A DNA stretch of 64,000 nt from Hyphomonadaceae bacterium. Its GTDB lineage: Bacteria > Pseudomonadota > Alphaproteobacteria > Caulobacterales > Aquidulcibacteraceae. The stretch covers positions 245,195 to 309,194 of the forward strand of contig JAIELJ010000007.1 in the NCBI GenBank assembly GCA_019753105.1, in the 5' to 3' direction. The notes under the pieces are model-generated. The model worked only from the letters and a program-made list of their open reading frames with translations, made no database searches and was not told the DNA's origin. The position numbers and the translations under genes were made by a program. Of this stretch, positions 8,004 to 16,777 are shown one piece after another. Each line of letters opens with the position of its first letter. Position 1 is the first letter of the stretch.

Positions 8004-9383
8004 ATGACCAGGCCGCGCACGACCCGCTCCCGCAAGAAGCCCACCGAGGCTTCGGGACAGGTTACGCGCCCCGAGGTCATGGATTTGCTGCTCGGCTGGC
8101 AACTCGACGACCGCAAGGACGCGATGGGCTTCGGCGCCCCGCGTGCGCCTGAGGCTGCTCTCCAGGGCGAGGTCCCGCTCATTTATGGTGAGGACCGCCA
8201 CCTGTTGACGATCGCGCCAACCGGCGCGGGGAAGGGCCGGGGGGTGATTATCCCCAACCTGCTGCGCTTCGAGGGTTCGGTCATCGTCATCGACCCCAAG
8301 GGCGAGACTTGGCACACTACCCACCGCCGCCGGCGGGAGATGGGCCAGGAAGTGCGCCTGCTCGATCCGTTCGGCGCTGTCGGTAAGAAAACCGATGCCC
8401 TGAACCCGTTCGATCTCTTTGATCGCCCCGGCGCGCTGCTCGACGCTGACGCCGAGATGCTCGCCTCGCTGCTGGCCGGCGATGTTGGTTTCCACAAGGA
8501 GCCCTTCTGGGACAATTGGGGCCGCTCGCTGATGTCGGGCGTGATTGCCGCTGTCGCTGAAGTGTCGGGCAAGAGCGACCGCCATTTCGGTCGCGTGCGC
8601 GAAATCCTGATGAGCGACGACGCGGTCTATAATCTGGCGGCGCTGATCGAGAACCACGAAGTCCTGAACCGGCTGTCGAAGCAGAACATCTCAAGCTTCC
8701 TGCCGATCACCGAACAAACCCGCTCGGGCATTCTCTCGACGGCGCAATCGTACCTGAAGGTCGTGAACTCGGATTCAGCGCTGCGTTCGCTGTCGAAGTC
8801 GACGATCAATCTCGATGCGGTGCGTCGCGGCGATCCTATGACGATCTACATCGTCATCCCGCCGGACAAACTCGAAAGCCACGGCGCGCTGCTGCGTCTG
8901 TGGGTCGGCGCGCTGATGCTGACCGTGATGGGGCGCAAGCGCCGTCCGAAGCGCTCGACGCTGTTTCTGTTGGACGAGTGCGCGCAGCTCGGCGAGTTCG
9001 GCCCGCTGCGCCAATCCATGACGCTGCTGCGCGGCTACGGCTTGCAGGTGTGGCCGTTCTTCCAGGATTTGTCGCAGCTGCAGCGGCTTTATCCGAAAGA
9101 CTGGCAGACGATCTTCAACAATGCCGGCGTCTTCCAGCTGTTCGGCGTCGCCAACCATTTGATGGCGAAGGAGAGCGCTGATCTGATCGGTGACGTCAAC
9201 GCCGATACGTTGCGTGCAATGACGAAGGATCGCCAGATTATCGCTGTCGCGAACGAAAAGGCGCAGAGCGCGCGTCTGCCGGATTATCTGGTCGATGCGC
9301 CGTTCGCCGGCCAGTTCGACGCGAACCCCATGTTCGAGCCCGACCCGGGCCCGACACGGCGTCGCCAGACGCGGGCGCGCTAG
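8004..9383 (+). CDS. VirD4/TraG-like conjugative coupling ATPase, orphan and without membrane anchor
   Basis: Member of the type IV secretion coupling protein family, hexameric ATPases that bring DNA or protein substrates to a conjugation channel. The 459-residue product has Walker A APTGAGKGRG at 71-80, the family motif IVIDPKGE at 94-101, LLDPFG at 119-124, and Walker B TLFLLDECAQLG at 319-330, followed by LRGYGLQVWPFFQDLSQL, which carries the usual conserved Gln-Asp-x-x-Gln. Typical VirD4 has two N-terminal membrane helices and about 550-650 residues; here the start is basic and soluble (MTRPRTTRSRKK) and motif I comes early. A near-perfect ribosome binding site AAGGAGGTG at 7991-7999 fixes the start. 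No other secretion or mobilisation gene is in the window. Its stop overlaps the stop of the convergent receptor gene. Confidence 0.88.
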   Translation: MTRPRTTRSRKKPTEASGQVTRPEVMDLLLGWQLDDRKDAMGFGAPRAPEAALQGEVPLIYGEDRHLLTIAPTGAGKGRGVIIPNLLRFEGSVIVIDPKGETWHTTHRRRREMGQEVRLLDPFGAVGKKTDALNPFDLFDRPGALLDADAEMLASLLAGDVGFHKEPFWDNWGRSLMSGVIAAVAEVSGKSDRHFGRVREILMSDDAVYNLAALIENHEVLNRLSKQNISSFLPITEQTRSGILSTAQSYLKVVNSDSALRSLSKSTINLDAVRRGDPMTIYIVIPPDKLESHGALLRLWVGALMLTVMGRKRRPKRSTLFLLDECAQLGEFGPLRQSMTLLRGYGLQVWPFFQDLSQLQRLYPKDWQTIFNNAGVFQLFGVANHLMAKESADLIGDVNADTLRAMTKDRQIIAVANEKAQSARLPDYLVDAPFAGQFDANPMFEPDPGPTRRRQTRAR

Positions 9384-11521
9384 AAGCGCCCGCTCAGCTC
9401 CACGATCAGCCACGGCGCCTGCGCGAACTGACGTTCGCGTAGGTCGCGGCGGACGAATGCGCCGTTGCGGTCTGGACCGAAGAAGCGGCGATCGCGGTTG
9501 ATCGTGCCGTCGAAGGCGTTGGCCGCCCAGACGCGCAGGCGCGTGTTGCCGGGCAGGGCGGTAGTTTCCGCCCACACGTCGATCCAGGGGCCTTCCTCGC
9601 TCGTGTCGATCTCGTTGAAGCGATAGGCTTGCGTCTCACCCTGTTTGAAGACCGAGAACCCCCACGCGAAGCGCTGGTTCGGCACGTCTTGGCGGAAGTT
9701 GATCTCGACCTGCGATTCCGGCGTGTACGAAAGCGTGCGCATCTCGCCTGTCACCGGATCGGTCACTTCGCTCTCCCGCAAATAGCCCACCACAGTGACG
9801 CGGCCACCGGGGATGAAGCTGATCGGCTGCGAGTAATTGACGTTGAGCATCCAGAGTTCCGCGTCGCCGATATTGCCGGGCGCATCGAAGAGGATGAAGT
9901 CGTCATCGGGATCGATGGGATCTTCATCCGGGTTCGGGGCGCTCAACAGCACAAGGTCCTGTGCGTCGGTGATGTCGTGATAGGCGAGCGTCAGCGAGAG
10001 TGCCGCGCCGCCTTCGAAGCGAAAATCTGTGCCGAGTTCGGCGCGCCATGAGTTTGGCGGCTCAAGATCGGTGTTGCCGCCATTGATGATCGAGTCGGCG
10101 ATGCCCGCAGCGGAGACGAAGTCGCCGAAATCGAGTTGGCCGACGTCGCGATAAATGCGGAAGCGCGCCTGGTTGTTTTCGCCGAATGTACGCGAGACTT
10201 GGATCGACGGTTTCCAGAAGGAAAGCTCTGTCTCGTCCTCATCGTCGCCGGTGAAGGTGAGGGTGGATGTTTCCCAAGCGAGACGCGATTCCACCGACCA
10301 GCGCTCCGCTGGGCGCCACGTGTGCGAACCGAACAGCTCGGCGCGTTCTTCTTCAACGAGAACGTTTGAATTCGGAATCGTGATCGGCGTCGGCCCGCCG
10401 CCGTCATCGAATGTGAACGCCAGCGTTTGATCGAGCGTGTTGAACGCTACTTCGCCACCAAACTCGATGCGGTGTTGTGCGTTCAGCGCGCGCGCCAGCG
10501 AGGCGCGGAAAATGGTTTCGCCGGTCTCCTGTTCGACCTCTTGTAGCTGGGTCGCCACGAGTGCACCGGCGCCATCTTCGACTTCGACGTCTTCGTTGCT
10601 CTCATAAGTCCGGCGATTGATGAGACCGATCAGGCCGAGTTGCCAGGGCCCGAAATCGCGGTCCCAGTTCAGGCCGAGTTCGAAGCCGCGGCCTTCTTCG
10701 TTGAAATCTGTCAACAGGCTTTGCGTTGGGTCGTCTGCGGCATCGAAGAAGAGGAAGTCGCTATCGGCGTGAAAATCCCAGCCATTGAGCTGCGCGTTGC
10801 TGCTGAGGCGGCCGCCCAAAAGCGGAAAGGCCAGATTGCCGGTTGCGGTGAGTTCGCGGAACTCGCGCGGCGAGGGCGTGTCGGCGCGGCCGGTATAATT
10901 GCCCGCGTCGTCATAGAAGCGCCGCCAGCCCGGCAGATCGCGGTTCTGCGAAAAGAGTGAAATGCCGACGCCGTACTCAACATTGCCGCTGCGGCCGCTG
11001 TACGAAACTTCGCCACGCGGGGCGGGGCCATTGTGATTGGTGAGTTCGAAACCAGCTTCCCACAAGCCGCTGCCGGCGCTTGGCGTGCGCACGATATTGA
11101 CGAGCGTCGATTGTCCAGACGCATCGCCGGCGACCGCCGCGCCACGCAACACTTCGATGCGCACGACTTGGTTGGCGGGGATGCGCGAGAGGATCGCGCT
11201 CAGTGATTGGCTCTTGGTGCTCGGGCGCAAGCCATCGATCAGCAGATTGCCGACAGCGCCGGAGAAGCCGCGGCGGTCGTCGCCGCCATCGAGCGTAAAG
11301 CCCGGCGTCTGGCGCACCATGTCGTTGGCGTTCTGTGGATTGTATTGGGTGAAGTACGCGGCCTCATAGACGATGCGATCTGCGCTGCTTTGCGGCGTTA
11401 CAGTCGAGCATTGCGGTTGCGGCGCGCACTCGGGTGAGATCACAGTCTCTTCATTGGGTGGTGTCTGGGCGTACGCCACGCCGGTCAAAGCCAGCGCCGA
11501 CACCATCATGCGGCCGATCAT
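9380..11521 (-). CDS. TonB-dependent outer-membrane receptor
   Basis: Outer-membrane receptor that imports a scarce ligand with energy from TonB-ExbBD. The 713-residue protein has a signal peptide (MIGRMMVSALALTGVAYAQ), then a plug domain with the hallmark LLIDGLRPSTKSQSL and the end motif IEVLRGAAVAGDASGQSTLVNIV, then a long beta-barrel ending in IVELSGRF with the C-terminal Phe needed for insertion. The start is the ATG at 11521 behind GGGAGGGA; the frame itself is open to 11569. A short, cysteine-containing linker (PECAPQPQCS) precedes the plug, and no typical TonB box is obvious. The ligand is unknown. It is convergent with the VirD4-like gene and shares stop bases with it. Confidence 0.9.
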   Translation of the reverse strand: MIGRMMVSALALTGVAYAQTPPNEETVISPECAPQPQCSTVTPQSSADRIVYEAAYFTQYNPQNANDMVRQTPGFTLDGGDDRRGFSGAVGNLLIDGLRPSTKSQSLSAILSRIPANQVVRIEVLRGAAVAGDASGQSTLVNIVRTPSAGSGLWEAGFELTNHNGPAPRGEVSYSGRSGNVEYGVGISLFSQNRDLPGWRRFYDDAGNYTGRADTPSPREFRELTATGNLAFPLLGGRLSSNAQLNGWDFHADSDFLFFDAADDPTQSLLTDFNEEGRGFELGLNWDRDFGPWQLGLIGLINRRTYESNEDVEVEDGAGALVATQLQEVEQETGETIFRASLARALNAQHRIEFGGEVAFNTLDQTLAFTFDDGGGPTPITIPNSNVLVEEERAELFGSHTWRPAERWSVESRLAWETSTLTFTGDDEDETELSFWKPSIQVSRTFGENNQARFRIYRDVGQLDFGDFVSAAGIADSIINGGNTDLEPPNSWRAELGTDFRFEGGAALSLTLAYHDITDAQDLVLLSAPNPDEDPIDPDDDFILFDAPGNIGDAELWMLNVNYSQPISFIPGGRVTVVGYLRESEVTDPVTGEMRTLSYTPESQVEINFRQDVPNQRFAWGFSVFKQGETQAYRFNEIDTSEEGPWIDVWAETTALPGNTRLRVWAANAFDGTINRDRRFFGPDRNGAFVRRDLRERQFAQAPWLIVELSGRF

Positions 11522-11689
11522 CGTTCCCTCCCGTGCCGCGCCGTCCCTTTGGCGCGTGTCCTGCTGCACGGCTGATGCGTGCTTGCGGCGCTATGGACGC
11601 AGGTCTGCTGTCAAAATCGGGGCAATGGGCCGCAAGTGCGATGGATTACAATTTTCGAGCGACAGGACACTCGAAGCGCCGGAATCGAA

Positions 11690-11719
11690 AACGCCGCCGA
11701 GGATGGCCCCGGCGGCGTT
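11690..11719 (-). terminator. Hairpin downstream of the lysine-rich mini-gene
   Basis: Perfect 10-bp stem AACGCCGCCG (11690-11699) and CGGCGGCGTT (11710-11719) with a 10-base loop. On the minus strand it is followed by TTCGATT. Its position 24 bases after the stop of the lysine-rich gene fits a terminator for that gene. Confidence 0.6.
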
Positions 11720-11742
11720 CGAACTTTCGTTTGGTAAGAAGC

Positions 11743-11826
11743 TTACTTCTTCTTACCGGCCGGCTTCTTGGCTTTCGCCTTGCTTGCCGACTTAGCCACC
11801 TTAGCGGCCTTCTTCTTCGCAGCCAT
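11743..11826 (-). CDS. 27-residue Lys/Ala-rich basic peptide (histone H1-tail-like)
   Basis: A small frame from ATG at 11826 to TAA at 11743 encodes 27 residues, of which about half are lysine and most of the rest alanine (starts MAAKKKAAKVAK, ends KKPAGKKK). The ATG is preceded by GGGGAGGTTGAT, a good ribosome binding site, and a hairpin terminator follows, so this looks like a real monocistronic gene. Such sequences resemble the lysine-alanine tails of bacterial histone H1-like proteins and probably bind nucleic acids. A longer relative (50 residues) is encoded at 38908-39060. Short repeats of lysine codons could also arise by chance in such GC-rich DNA, but site and terminator argue against that. 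Confidence 0.68.
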   Translation of the reverse strand: MAAKKKAAKVAKSASKAKAKKPAGKKK

Positions 11827-11898
11827 ATCAACCTCCCCAACTATTGGGTGATTAATTCTACTGCTTCGATTCTCTAAATTGTAAATGCATGCGCGACC

Positions 11899-13317
11899 TC
11901 AACCACCACCGATTGTTAGACCAGTGATGTACAAAGTCGGCTGTCCGACACCGACGGGAACGCTCTGTCCAGCCTTGCCGCACGTGCCTACGCCTTCATC
12001 GAGTTTGAGATCGTTGCCGACCATTTTGACTCGCGTGAGCGCGCTTGGGCCATCGCCAATCAACGTCGCGCCCTTGATCGGCGCTTTGATCTTTCCGTCT
12101 TCGACCAAGTACGCTTCCGTGCATTGGAAGACGAACTTGCCGGACGTGATGTCGACCTGTCCGCCTCCGAAATTAACCGCGTAAACGCCGTTCTTCAGGG
12201 CAGCGACGATCTCGCCGTGCTCTTTGTCGCCGTTGGTCATGAAGGTGTTGGTCATGCGCGGCATCGGCCGGTGCGCGTAGCTTTCACGGCGTCCTGAACC
12301 GGTTGGCGCAACGCCGGTGAGGCGCGCGTTCATGCGATCCTGCAGATAGCCCTTGAGGATGCCGTCTTCGATCAGAACGGTGCGTTGTGTCGGCGTGCCT
12401 TCGTCGTCGATCGTTAGAGAGCCGCGACGATTTTCGATGGTGCCGTCATCCACAACTGTAACACCAGGTGCGGCAACGCGCTCGCCAACCATGCCCGAAA
12501 AAGCGCTCGTGCCTTTGCGATTGAAATCGCCTTCGAGGCCGTGACCGACAGCTTCATGCAGCAGCACGCCCGGCCAGCCTGGCCCGAGCACGACATCCAT
12601 CTCGCCCGTGGGAGCAGGGATGGCGTCGAGGTTCACCAGGGCGATCCGCAGCGCTTCATCAGCCAGCGCCTTCCAGCGCTCTGGCGCGATGAACACTTCA
12701 TATGGCTCGCGTCCGCCCGCGCCAGCAGAGCCGGACTCGCGGCGGCCGTCACGCTCGACGGTAACGGAGACATTCACCCGCACGAGCGGGCGGTGATCGT
12801 GCAGCTTCGCGCCGTCGGGCCGCAGAATGGTGAGGCCGCGATAGGCGCCAGCCAGGGTGGCGGCGACTTGCACCACGCGCGGATCCTTGGCGCGACAGTA
12901 GGCGTCGATCTCGGCCAGCAACTCGGTTTTCGCCGTGAACGTCGGGCTCTCGATCGGATCGAAGTCCGCGTAGAGGCGCCGGTTCACTTTGGCCGGGCTG
13001 ACATCAAGCGTGCCTTGATGGCCGAGTTTGACCGCAGCAGCCGCCTCAGCGGCGCGCGCAATGGCGTCCGTTTCAAGCACCGACGCGTGGCCGTAGCCAG
13101 CGCGCTCGCCGGCGACGACGCGCAGGCCAAAGCCTTGCGTGGCGTCGAACGAGGCAGACTTCAGCCGGCCGTCATCCCAGAAGAAGCTCTCGGTGCGGCT
13201 GTCCTCGACGAAGAGTTCGCCGTCATCGGCGCCCTTGCAGGCGTCGGCGAGGATGGTTCCGGCGGCGTCCCAATCGAGTTCGGCGGCGGTTTCGGGTAGG
13301 CGCAACGTATCGGCCAA
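11899..13317 (-). CDS. tldD: Metalloprotease TldD
   Basis: TldD, with TldE/PmbA, forms a zinc-dependent peptidase that processes small modified peptides and antitoxins in the cytosol. The 472-residue protein has the HExxxH zinc motif as HEAVGHGLEGD at residues 254-264, and the flanking family segments GYLQDRMNARLTGVAPTGSGRRESYAHRPMPRM (cited here as ends GYLQDRMNAR and RPMPRMTNT) and FGGGQVD. It ends GLTIGGG, typical of the family. The start is ATG at 13317, behind GGAGACG. No tldE/pmbA gene is in the window. It is a single gene on the minus strand, between the lysine-rich gene and a TPR-protein gene. Confidence 0.95.
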   Translation of the reverse strand: MADTLRLPETAAELDWDAAGTILADACKGADDGELFVEDSRTESFFWDDGRLKSASFDATQGFGLRVVAGERAGYGHASVLETDAIARAAEAAAAVKLGHQGTLDVSPAKVNRRLYADFDPIESPTFTAKTELLAEIDAYCRAKDPRVVQVAATLAGAYRGLTILRPDGAKLHDHRPLVRVNVSVTVERDGRRESGSAGAGGREPYEVFIAPERWKALADEALRIALVNLDAIPAPTGEMDVVLGPGWPGVLLHEAVGHGLEGDFNRKGTSAFSGMVGERVAAPGVTVVDDGTIENRRGSLTIDDEGTPTQRTVLIEDGILKGYLQDRMNARLTGVAPTGSGRRESYAHRPMPRMTNTFMTNGDKEHGEIVAALKNGVYAVNFGGGQVDITSGKFVFQCTEAYLVEDGKIKAPIKGATLIGDGPSALTRVKMVGNDLKLDEGVGTCGKAGQSVPVGVGQPTLYITGLTIGGG

Positions 13318-13392
13318 AGTCGTCTCCTGTTTGGAGAGACAATATAGGGCCTGAGTCGGGCGCGTGCGCCCCCGAAACGGCCCGGGCTGCCT

Positions 13393-14037
13393 TTATTGCT
13401 GTCCGGTCTCGCCCAGGCGGCTGGCGAGGGTATCGCGCCGGGTTCGGGCAAAACGAGCCAATTCCGCGTTCGCCGGGCCCCAATCGGGCTGGATTTCGAG
13501 GGCGGTACGATAATCCTCGTATGCGCCGCGCAGGTCGCCCAGCTGCTCGCGGGCGGCGGCGCGGTTAAAGTAGGCCTTGTGCGGCTCCATCACGCCGAGC
13601 CCGAGCGCGGTCGTGATCTCGGCGATCGCTTCGCCATGGCGGCTGAGCTGCACGAGCGCCGCAGCGCGGTTCAGATGCGCCTCGGCGTGTTCATCGTCTT
13701 CTTCGAGGACGGCGTCGAACTGGGCTAACGCCGCATCATTCTCGCCTCGCCGCAGCAAAACGACGCCCAGATTTATCATCAGCAGGATTTCGCTGTCCCG
13801 AGCGAGGCGTGGATTGCGCAGAGCTCGCGTGCAGGTGGCGAGTGTCTGGTCACTCGAACCGCCTGCGCCGACTTCGGCCATGCAGCGCTGCGCATAGGCG
13901 TCGCCGCCAATGATGGTAACCGCGCGGCTCTCGTTGCCGCGCTGGGCCCACGCCGGGGTGGCGAGCGACAACGTCAGGCACGCCAATAGCGCGGGAATCC
14001 CGACGCGAATGCGCCTTGGAAGCCAAGCGCGGCTCAT
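13393..14037 (-). CDS. Secreted tetratricopeptide-repeat protein
   Basis: A 214-residue protein with a signal peptide (basic MSRAWLPRRIR, hydrophobic core, cleavage after TPAWA). About three TPR units follow from residue ~85 (for example AEAHLNRAAALVQLSRHGEA and KAYFNRAAAREQLGDLRGA), which build a helical scaffold for protein binding in the periplasm. Four cysteines are visible, one in the signal peptide core (ALLACL) and two paired around QRCMAEVG and ATCTRAL. The frame is open to 14076, but the ATG at 14037 gives the signal peptide. Role unknown. It is divergent from the cytochrome oxidase operon, with a shared 136-base upstream region. Confidence 0.8.
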   Translation of the reverse strand: MSRAWLPRRIRVGIPALLACLTLSLATPAWAQRGNESRAVTIIGGDAYAQRCMAEVGAGGSSDQTLATCTRALRNPRLARDSEILLMINLGVVLLRRGENDAALAQFDAVLEEDDEHAEAHLNRAAALVQLSRHGEAIAEITTALGLGVMEPHKAYFNRAAAREQLGDLRGAYEDYRTALEIQPDWGPANAELARFARTRRDTLASRLGETGQQ

Positions 14038-14173
14038 GCTAGCACCCCATCCGCCTGTTGAATTACCGAACCGCAAGGCGCGGTCGAATGCCGCGCCTTC
14101 GGACTATAGGCGCGGCGCGAGGAGCGCGCCATACCGACGCTGAATCTGGATTGGTCTCTTGGGAGGCGATAGC

Positions 14174-15055
14174 GTGAAGCGAGGGGCTTTGTTCGCAGGC
14201 GTGCTGGGCGGCGCAGGAGCGCTCTCCGCGCCAGCGTTTGCAATGGTTGGCGCGCCGACGCCGCGTGGGTACGACTTCCAAGAGCCCGCGACCGCTGTGA
14301 TGCGCGAGATCGTCGCTTTCCACAACTTTTTGCTGCCGATCATCGTCATCATCTCGGTGTTCGTGCTGGCGCTCTTGTTGTGGGTGATCGTGCGCTACAA
14401 CCGCCGCGCCAATCCGACGCCCAAGAAGTTCACGCACAACGTGCTCGTGGAAGTGATCTGGACAGTCGTGCCGGTTCTCATCCTCGTCGCCATCGCGTGG
14501 AAGTCTTTCCCGCTCATCTATCTGCAAGAGCGCGTGCCGGCTGAAGCCGAGCTCACTTTGAAGGTGACGGGCAATTCTTGGCGTTGGGATTTCGAGTATC
14601 CCGATCTCGGCGTAGCACTGACTGCCAACCTGCTCGATGAAGAAACCGCCACCGCCGAGGGCCGTCCTTACTTGCTCGCTACCGACACGCCGTTGCTGGT
14701 GCCGGTCGATACGGTGGTGCGCGTGCTGGTGACGTCGAACGACGTGATCCACTCGTTCGCCGTGCCCGCCTTTGGCATCAAGGAAGACGCGATCATGGGC
14801 CGCGTGAACGACACGTGGTTCAACGCCGATCGAGAAGGCGTGTTCTACGGCCAATGCTCAGAACTGTGCGGAATAAACCACGCCTACATGCCGGTTGAGA
14901 TTCACGTTGTGAGCCGGCCTGAGTTCGAAGCCTGGGTCGCCGCACAAGGCGGCGCGTTCCCGACGGCTGAAGTCGAACCCGCACCAAGTGCTGCGCCAGC
15001 GGAAGCTGCGCCAACGGAAGAGGGCGCCGCGCCTGCCGCCGCGCCGACACGCTGA
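14174..15055 (+). CDS. coxB: Cytochrome c oxidase subunit II
   Basis: Accepts electrons from cytochrome c through the binuclear CuA centre and passes them to haem a in subunit I. Start is GTG at 14174 behind GGGAGG (14161-14166); a TTG at 14159 lies ahead of that site and is unlikely. An N-terminal signal-like stretch is followed by two membrane helices (about 53-74 and 93-112) and a periplasmic cupredoxin domain. All CuA ligands are present: His193 and Cys228, Glu230, Cys232, His236 and Met239 in CSELCGINHAYM. The tail is an alanine/proline/glutamate-rich extension of about 35 residues. First gene of the cta operon. Confidence 0.96.
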   Translation: MKRGALFAGVLGGAGALSAPAFAMVGAPTPRGYDFQEPATAVMREIVAFHNFLLPIIVIISVFVLALLLWVIVRYNRRANPTPKKFTHNVLVEVIWTVVPVLILVAIAWKSFPLIYLQERVPAEAELTLKVTGNSWRWDFEYPDLGVALTANLLDEETATAEGRPYLLATDTPLLVPVDTVVRVLVTSNDVIHSFAVPAFGIKEDAIMGRVNDTWFNADREGVFYGQCSELCGINHAYMPVEIHVVSRPEFEAWVAAQGGAFPTAEVEPAPSAAPAEAAPTEEGAAPAAAPTR

Positions 15056-15105
15056 GAACCAAGAAGACGTGAGCCCGTAGGCTTAGGATTTTGGACGAGA
15101 CGAAT

Positions 15106-16770
15106 ATGACGGCTGAAACCGCCCACGCACACGATCACGACCACCGCCCCAGCCTCTATGACTGGAAGCGTTGGGTCTATTCGACGAACCATAAGGACAT
15201 CGGCACGATGTACCTTATCTTCGCGATCATCGCCGGCCTGATCGGCGGCGCGTTGTCGGGCCTCATCCGTTGGGAATTGGCCGAGCCGGGCGTTCAGGTG
15301 TTCGCGGAAGGCTCCGCCATCACCGCCTGGCTGCAGATGGATTCCGCTCACGGCTACAACGTCGCCGTGACCATGCACGGCCTGATCATGATCTTCTTCA
15401 TGGTCATGCCGGCGATGATCGGCGGCTTCGGCAATTGGTTCGTGCCGCTGATGATTGGCGCGCCGGACATGGCGTTCCCGCGCATGAACAACATCTCGTT
15501 CTGGCTGTTGCCAGCGTCGTTTGGTCTGGCGCTTTTGTCGATGATGGTGCCGGGTAACGGCGACTTTAATGGCTTCGGCGGCGGCTGGACGCTTTATGCG
15601 CCGCTCTCCACCTCGACGACGCACCATGGCGGCCCGTCGATGGATCTGCTGATCCTGTCGCTGCACATCGCGGGCGCGAGCTCGATCCTCGGCGCCATCA
15701 ACTTCATCACCACGATCTTCAACATGCGCGCGCCGGGCATGACCATGCACCGCATGCCGCTGTTCGTGTGGTCGATCCTGGTTACGGTGTGGCTCTTGGT
15801 TCTGTCGCTGCCGGTTCTCGCGGGCGCGCTCACCATGCTGCTGACCGATCGTAACTTCGGCACGCAATTCTTCGAAGCGGCCGGCGGCGGCGATCCGGTC
15901 ATGTACCAGCACTTGTTCTGGTTCTTCGGCCACCCGGAAGTCTACATCCTGATCCTGCCTGGCTTCGGCATGGTCTCTCAGATCGTCTCTACTTTCTCGA
16001 AGAAGCCGGTGTTCGGCTATCTGGGCATGGCCTACGCCATGGTTTCGATCGGCGTCATCGGTTTCGTCGTGTGGGCGCACCACATGTACACGGTCGGTAT
16101 GGGGCTTGATCTCGAGGCGTACTTCATCGCCGCGACGATGGTCATCGCGGTGCCGACGGGCATCAAGATATTCTCGTGGATCGCCACGATGTGGGGCGGC
16201 TCGCTCGACTTCAAAGTGCCGATGCTCTGGGCGATCGGCTTTATCTTCCTGTTCACGGTCGGCGGCGTTACCGGCGTTGTGCTGGCGAACTCGGGCATCG
16301 ATACGGCGCTGCACGACACGTATTATGTCGTCGCGCACTTCCACTACGTGCTCTCGCTCGGCGCCGTGTTCGCGATCTTCGCGGGCTTCTTCTACTGGAT
16401 CCCGAAGATGAGCGGCTACCGCTACAACGGTTTCCTCGCGGGCCTGCAATTCTGGGTCATGTTCATCGGCGTGAACATTATCTTCTTCCCGCAGCACTTC
16501 CTCGGCCTGCAGGGCATGCCGCGCCGCTACGTCGATTACCCGGCGGCGTTCGAGTATTGGAACTACATCAGCTCGGTCGGCTACGCGATCACTGCCTTTG
16601 GCGTGCTGATCTTCCTGGTCACGCTCGCGGAAATGTTCATCGTGAAGCGCAAGGCTGGCGACAATCCTTGGGGCGAGGGCGCAACCACGCTCGAATGGAC
16701 ACTCTCGTCGCCGCCGCCCTTCCACCAGTTCAACGAACTCCCGGTGATCAAGCCGGACACGCACCACTGA
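15106..16770 (+). CDS. coxA: Cytochrome c oxidase subunit I (aa3 type)
   Basis: Catalytic subunit that reduces oxygen to water and pumps protons. The 554-residue protein has twelve membrane helices and all marks of an A-type haem-copper oxidase: the low-spin haem ligand region [12 protein letters not shown], the D-channel segment [21 protein letters not shown] (cited in part, [12 protein letters not shown]), the HPEVY motif with the cross-linked His-Tyr pair, HHMYTVGM with two copper ligands, TGIKIFSW with the K-channel lysine, and [15 protein letters not shown] with the haem ligands. The frame has a TTG at 15091, but the ATG at 15106 fits the family. It starts 51 bases after coxB. The His-rich N-terminus (AHAHDHDH) is a common feature of alphaproteobacterial copies. 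Confidence 0.97.
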   Translation: MTAETAHAHDHDHRPSLYDWKRWVYSTNHKDIGTMYLIFAIIAGLIGGALSGLIRWELAEPGVQVFAEGSAITAWLQMDSAHGYNVAVTMHGLIMIFFMVMPAMIGGFGNWFVPLMIGAPDMAFPRMNNISFWLLPASFGLALLSMMVPGNGDFNGFGGGWTLYAPLSTSTTHHGGPSMDLLILSLHIAGASSILGAINFITTIFNMRAPGMTMHRMPLFVWSILVTVWLLVLSLPVLAGALTMLLTDRNFGTQFFEAAGGGDPVMYQHLFWFFGHPEVYILILPGFGMVSQIVSTFSKKPVFGYLGMAYAMVSIGVIGFVVWAHHMYTVGMGLDLEAYFIAATMVIAVPTGIKIFSWIATMWGGSLDFKVPMLWAIGFIFLFTVGGVTGVVLANSGIDTALHDTYYVVAHFHYVLSLGAVFAIFAGFFYWIPKMSGYRYNGFLAGLQFWVMFIGVNIIFFPQHFLGLQGMPRRYVDYPAAFEYWNYISSVGYAITAFGVLIFLVTLAEMFIVKRKAGDNPWGEGATTLEWTLSSPPPFHQFNELPVIKPDTHH

Positions 16771-16777
16771 GGCGAGG

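Noticed and set aside
9380-11521. Conjugation locus with the TonB-type receptor as partner of the VirD4-like gene
   Set aside because: The two genes are convergent and share only their stop bases; the receptor is an ordinary importer, so no functional link can be claimed.
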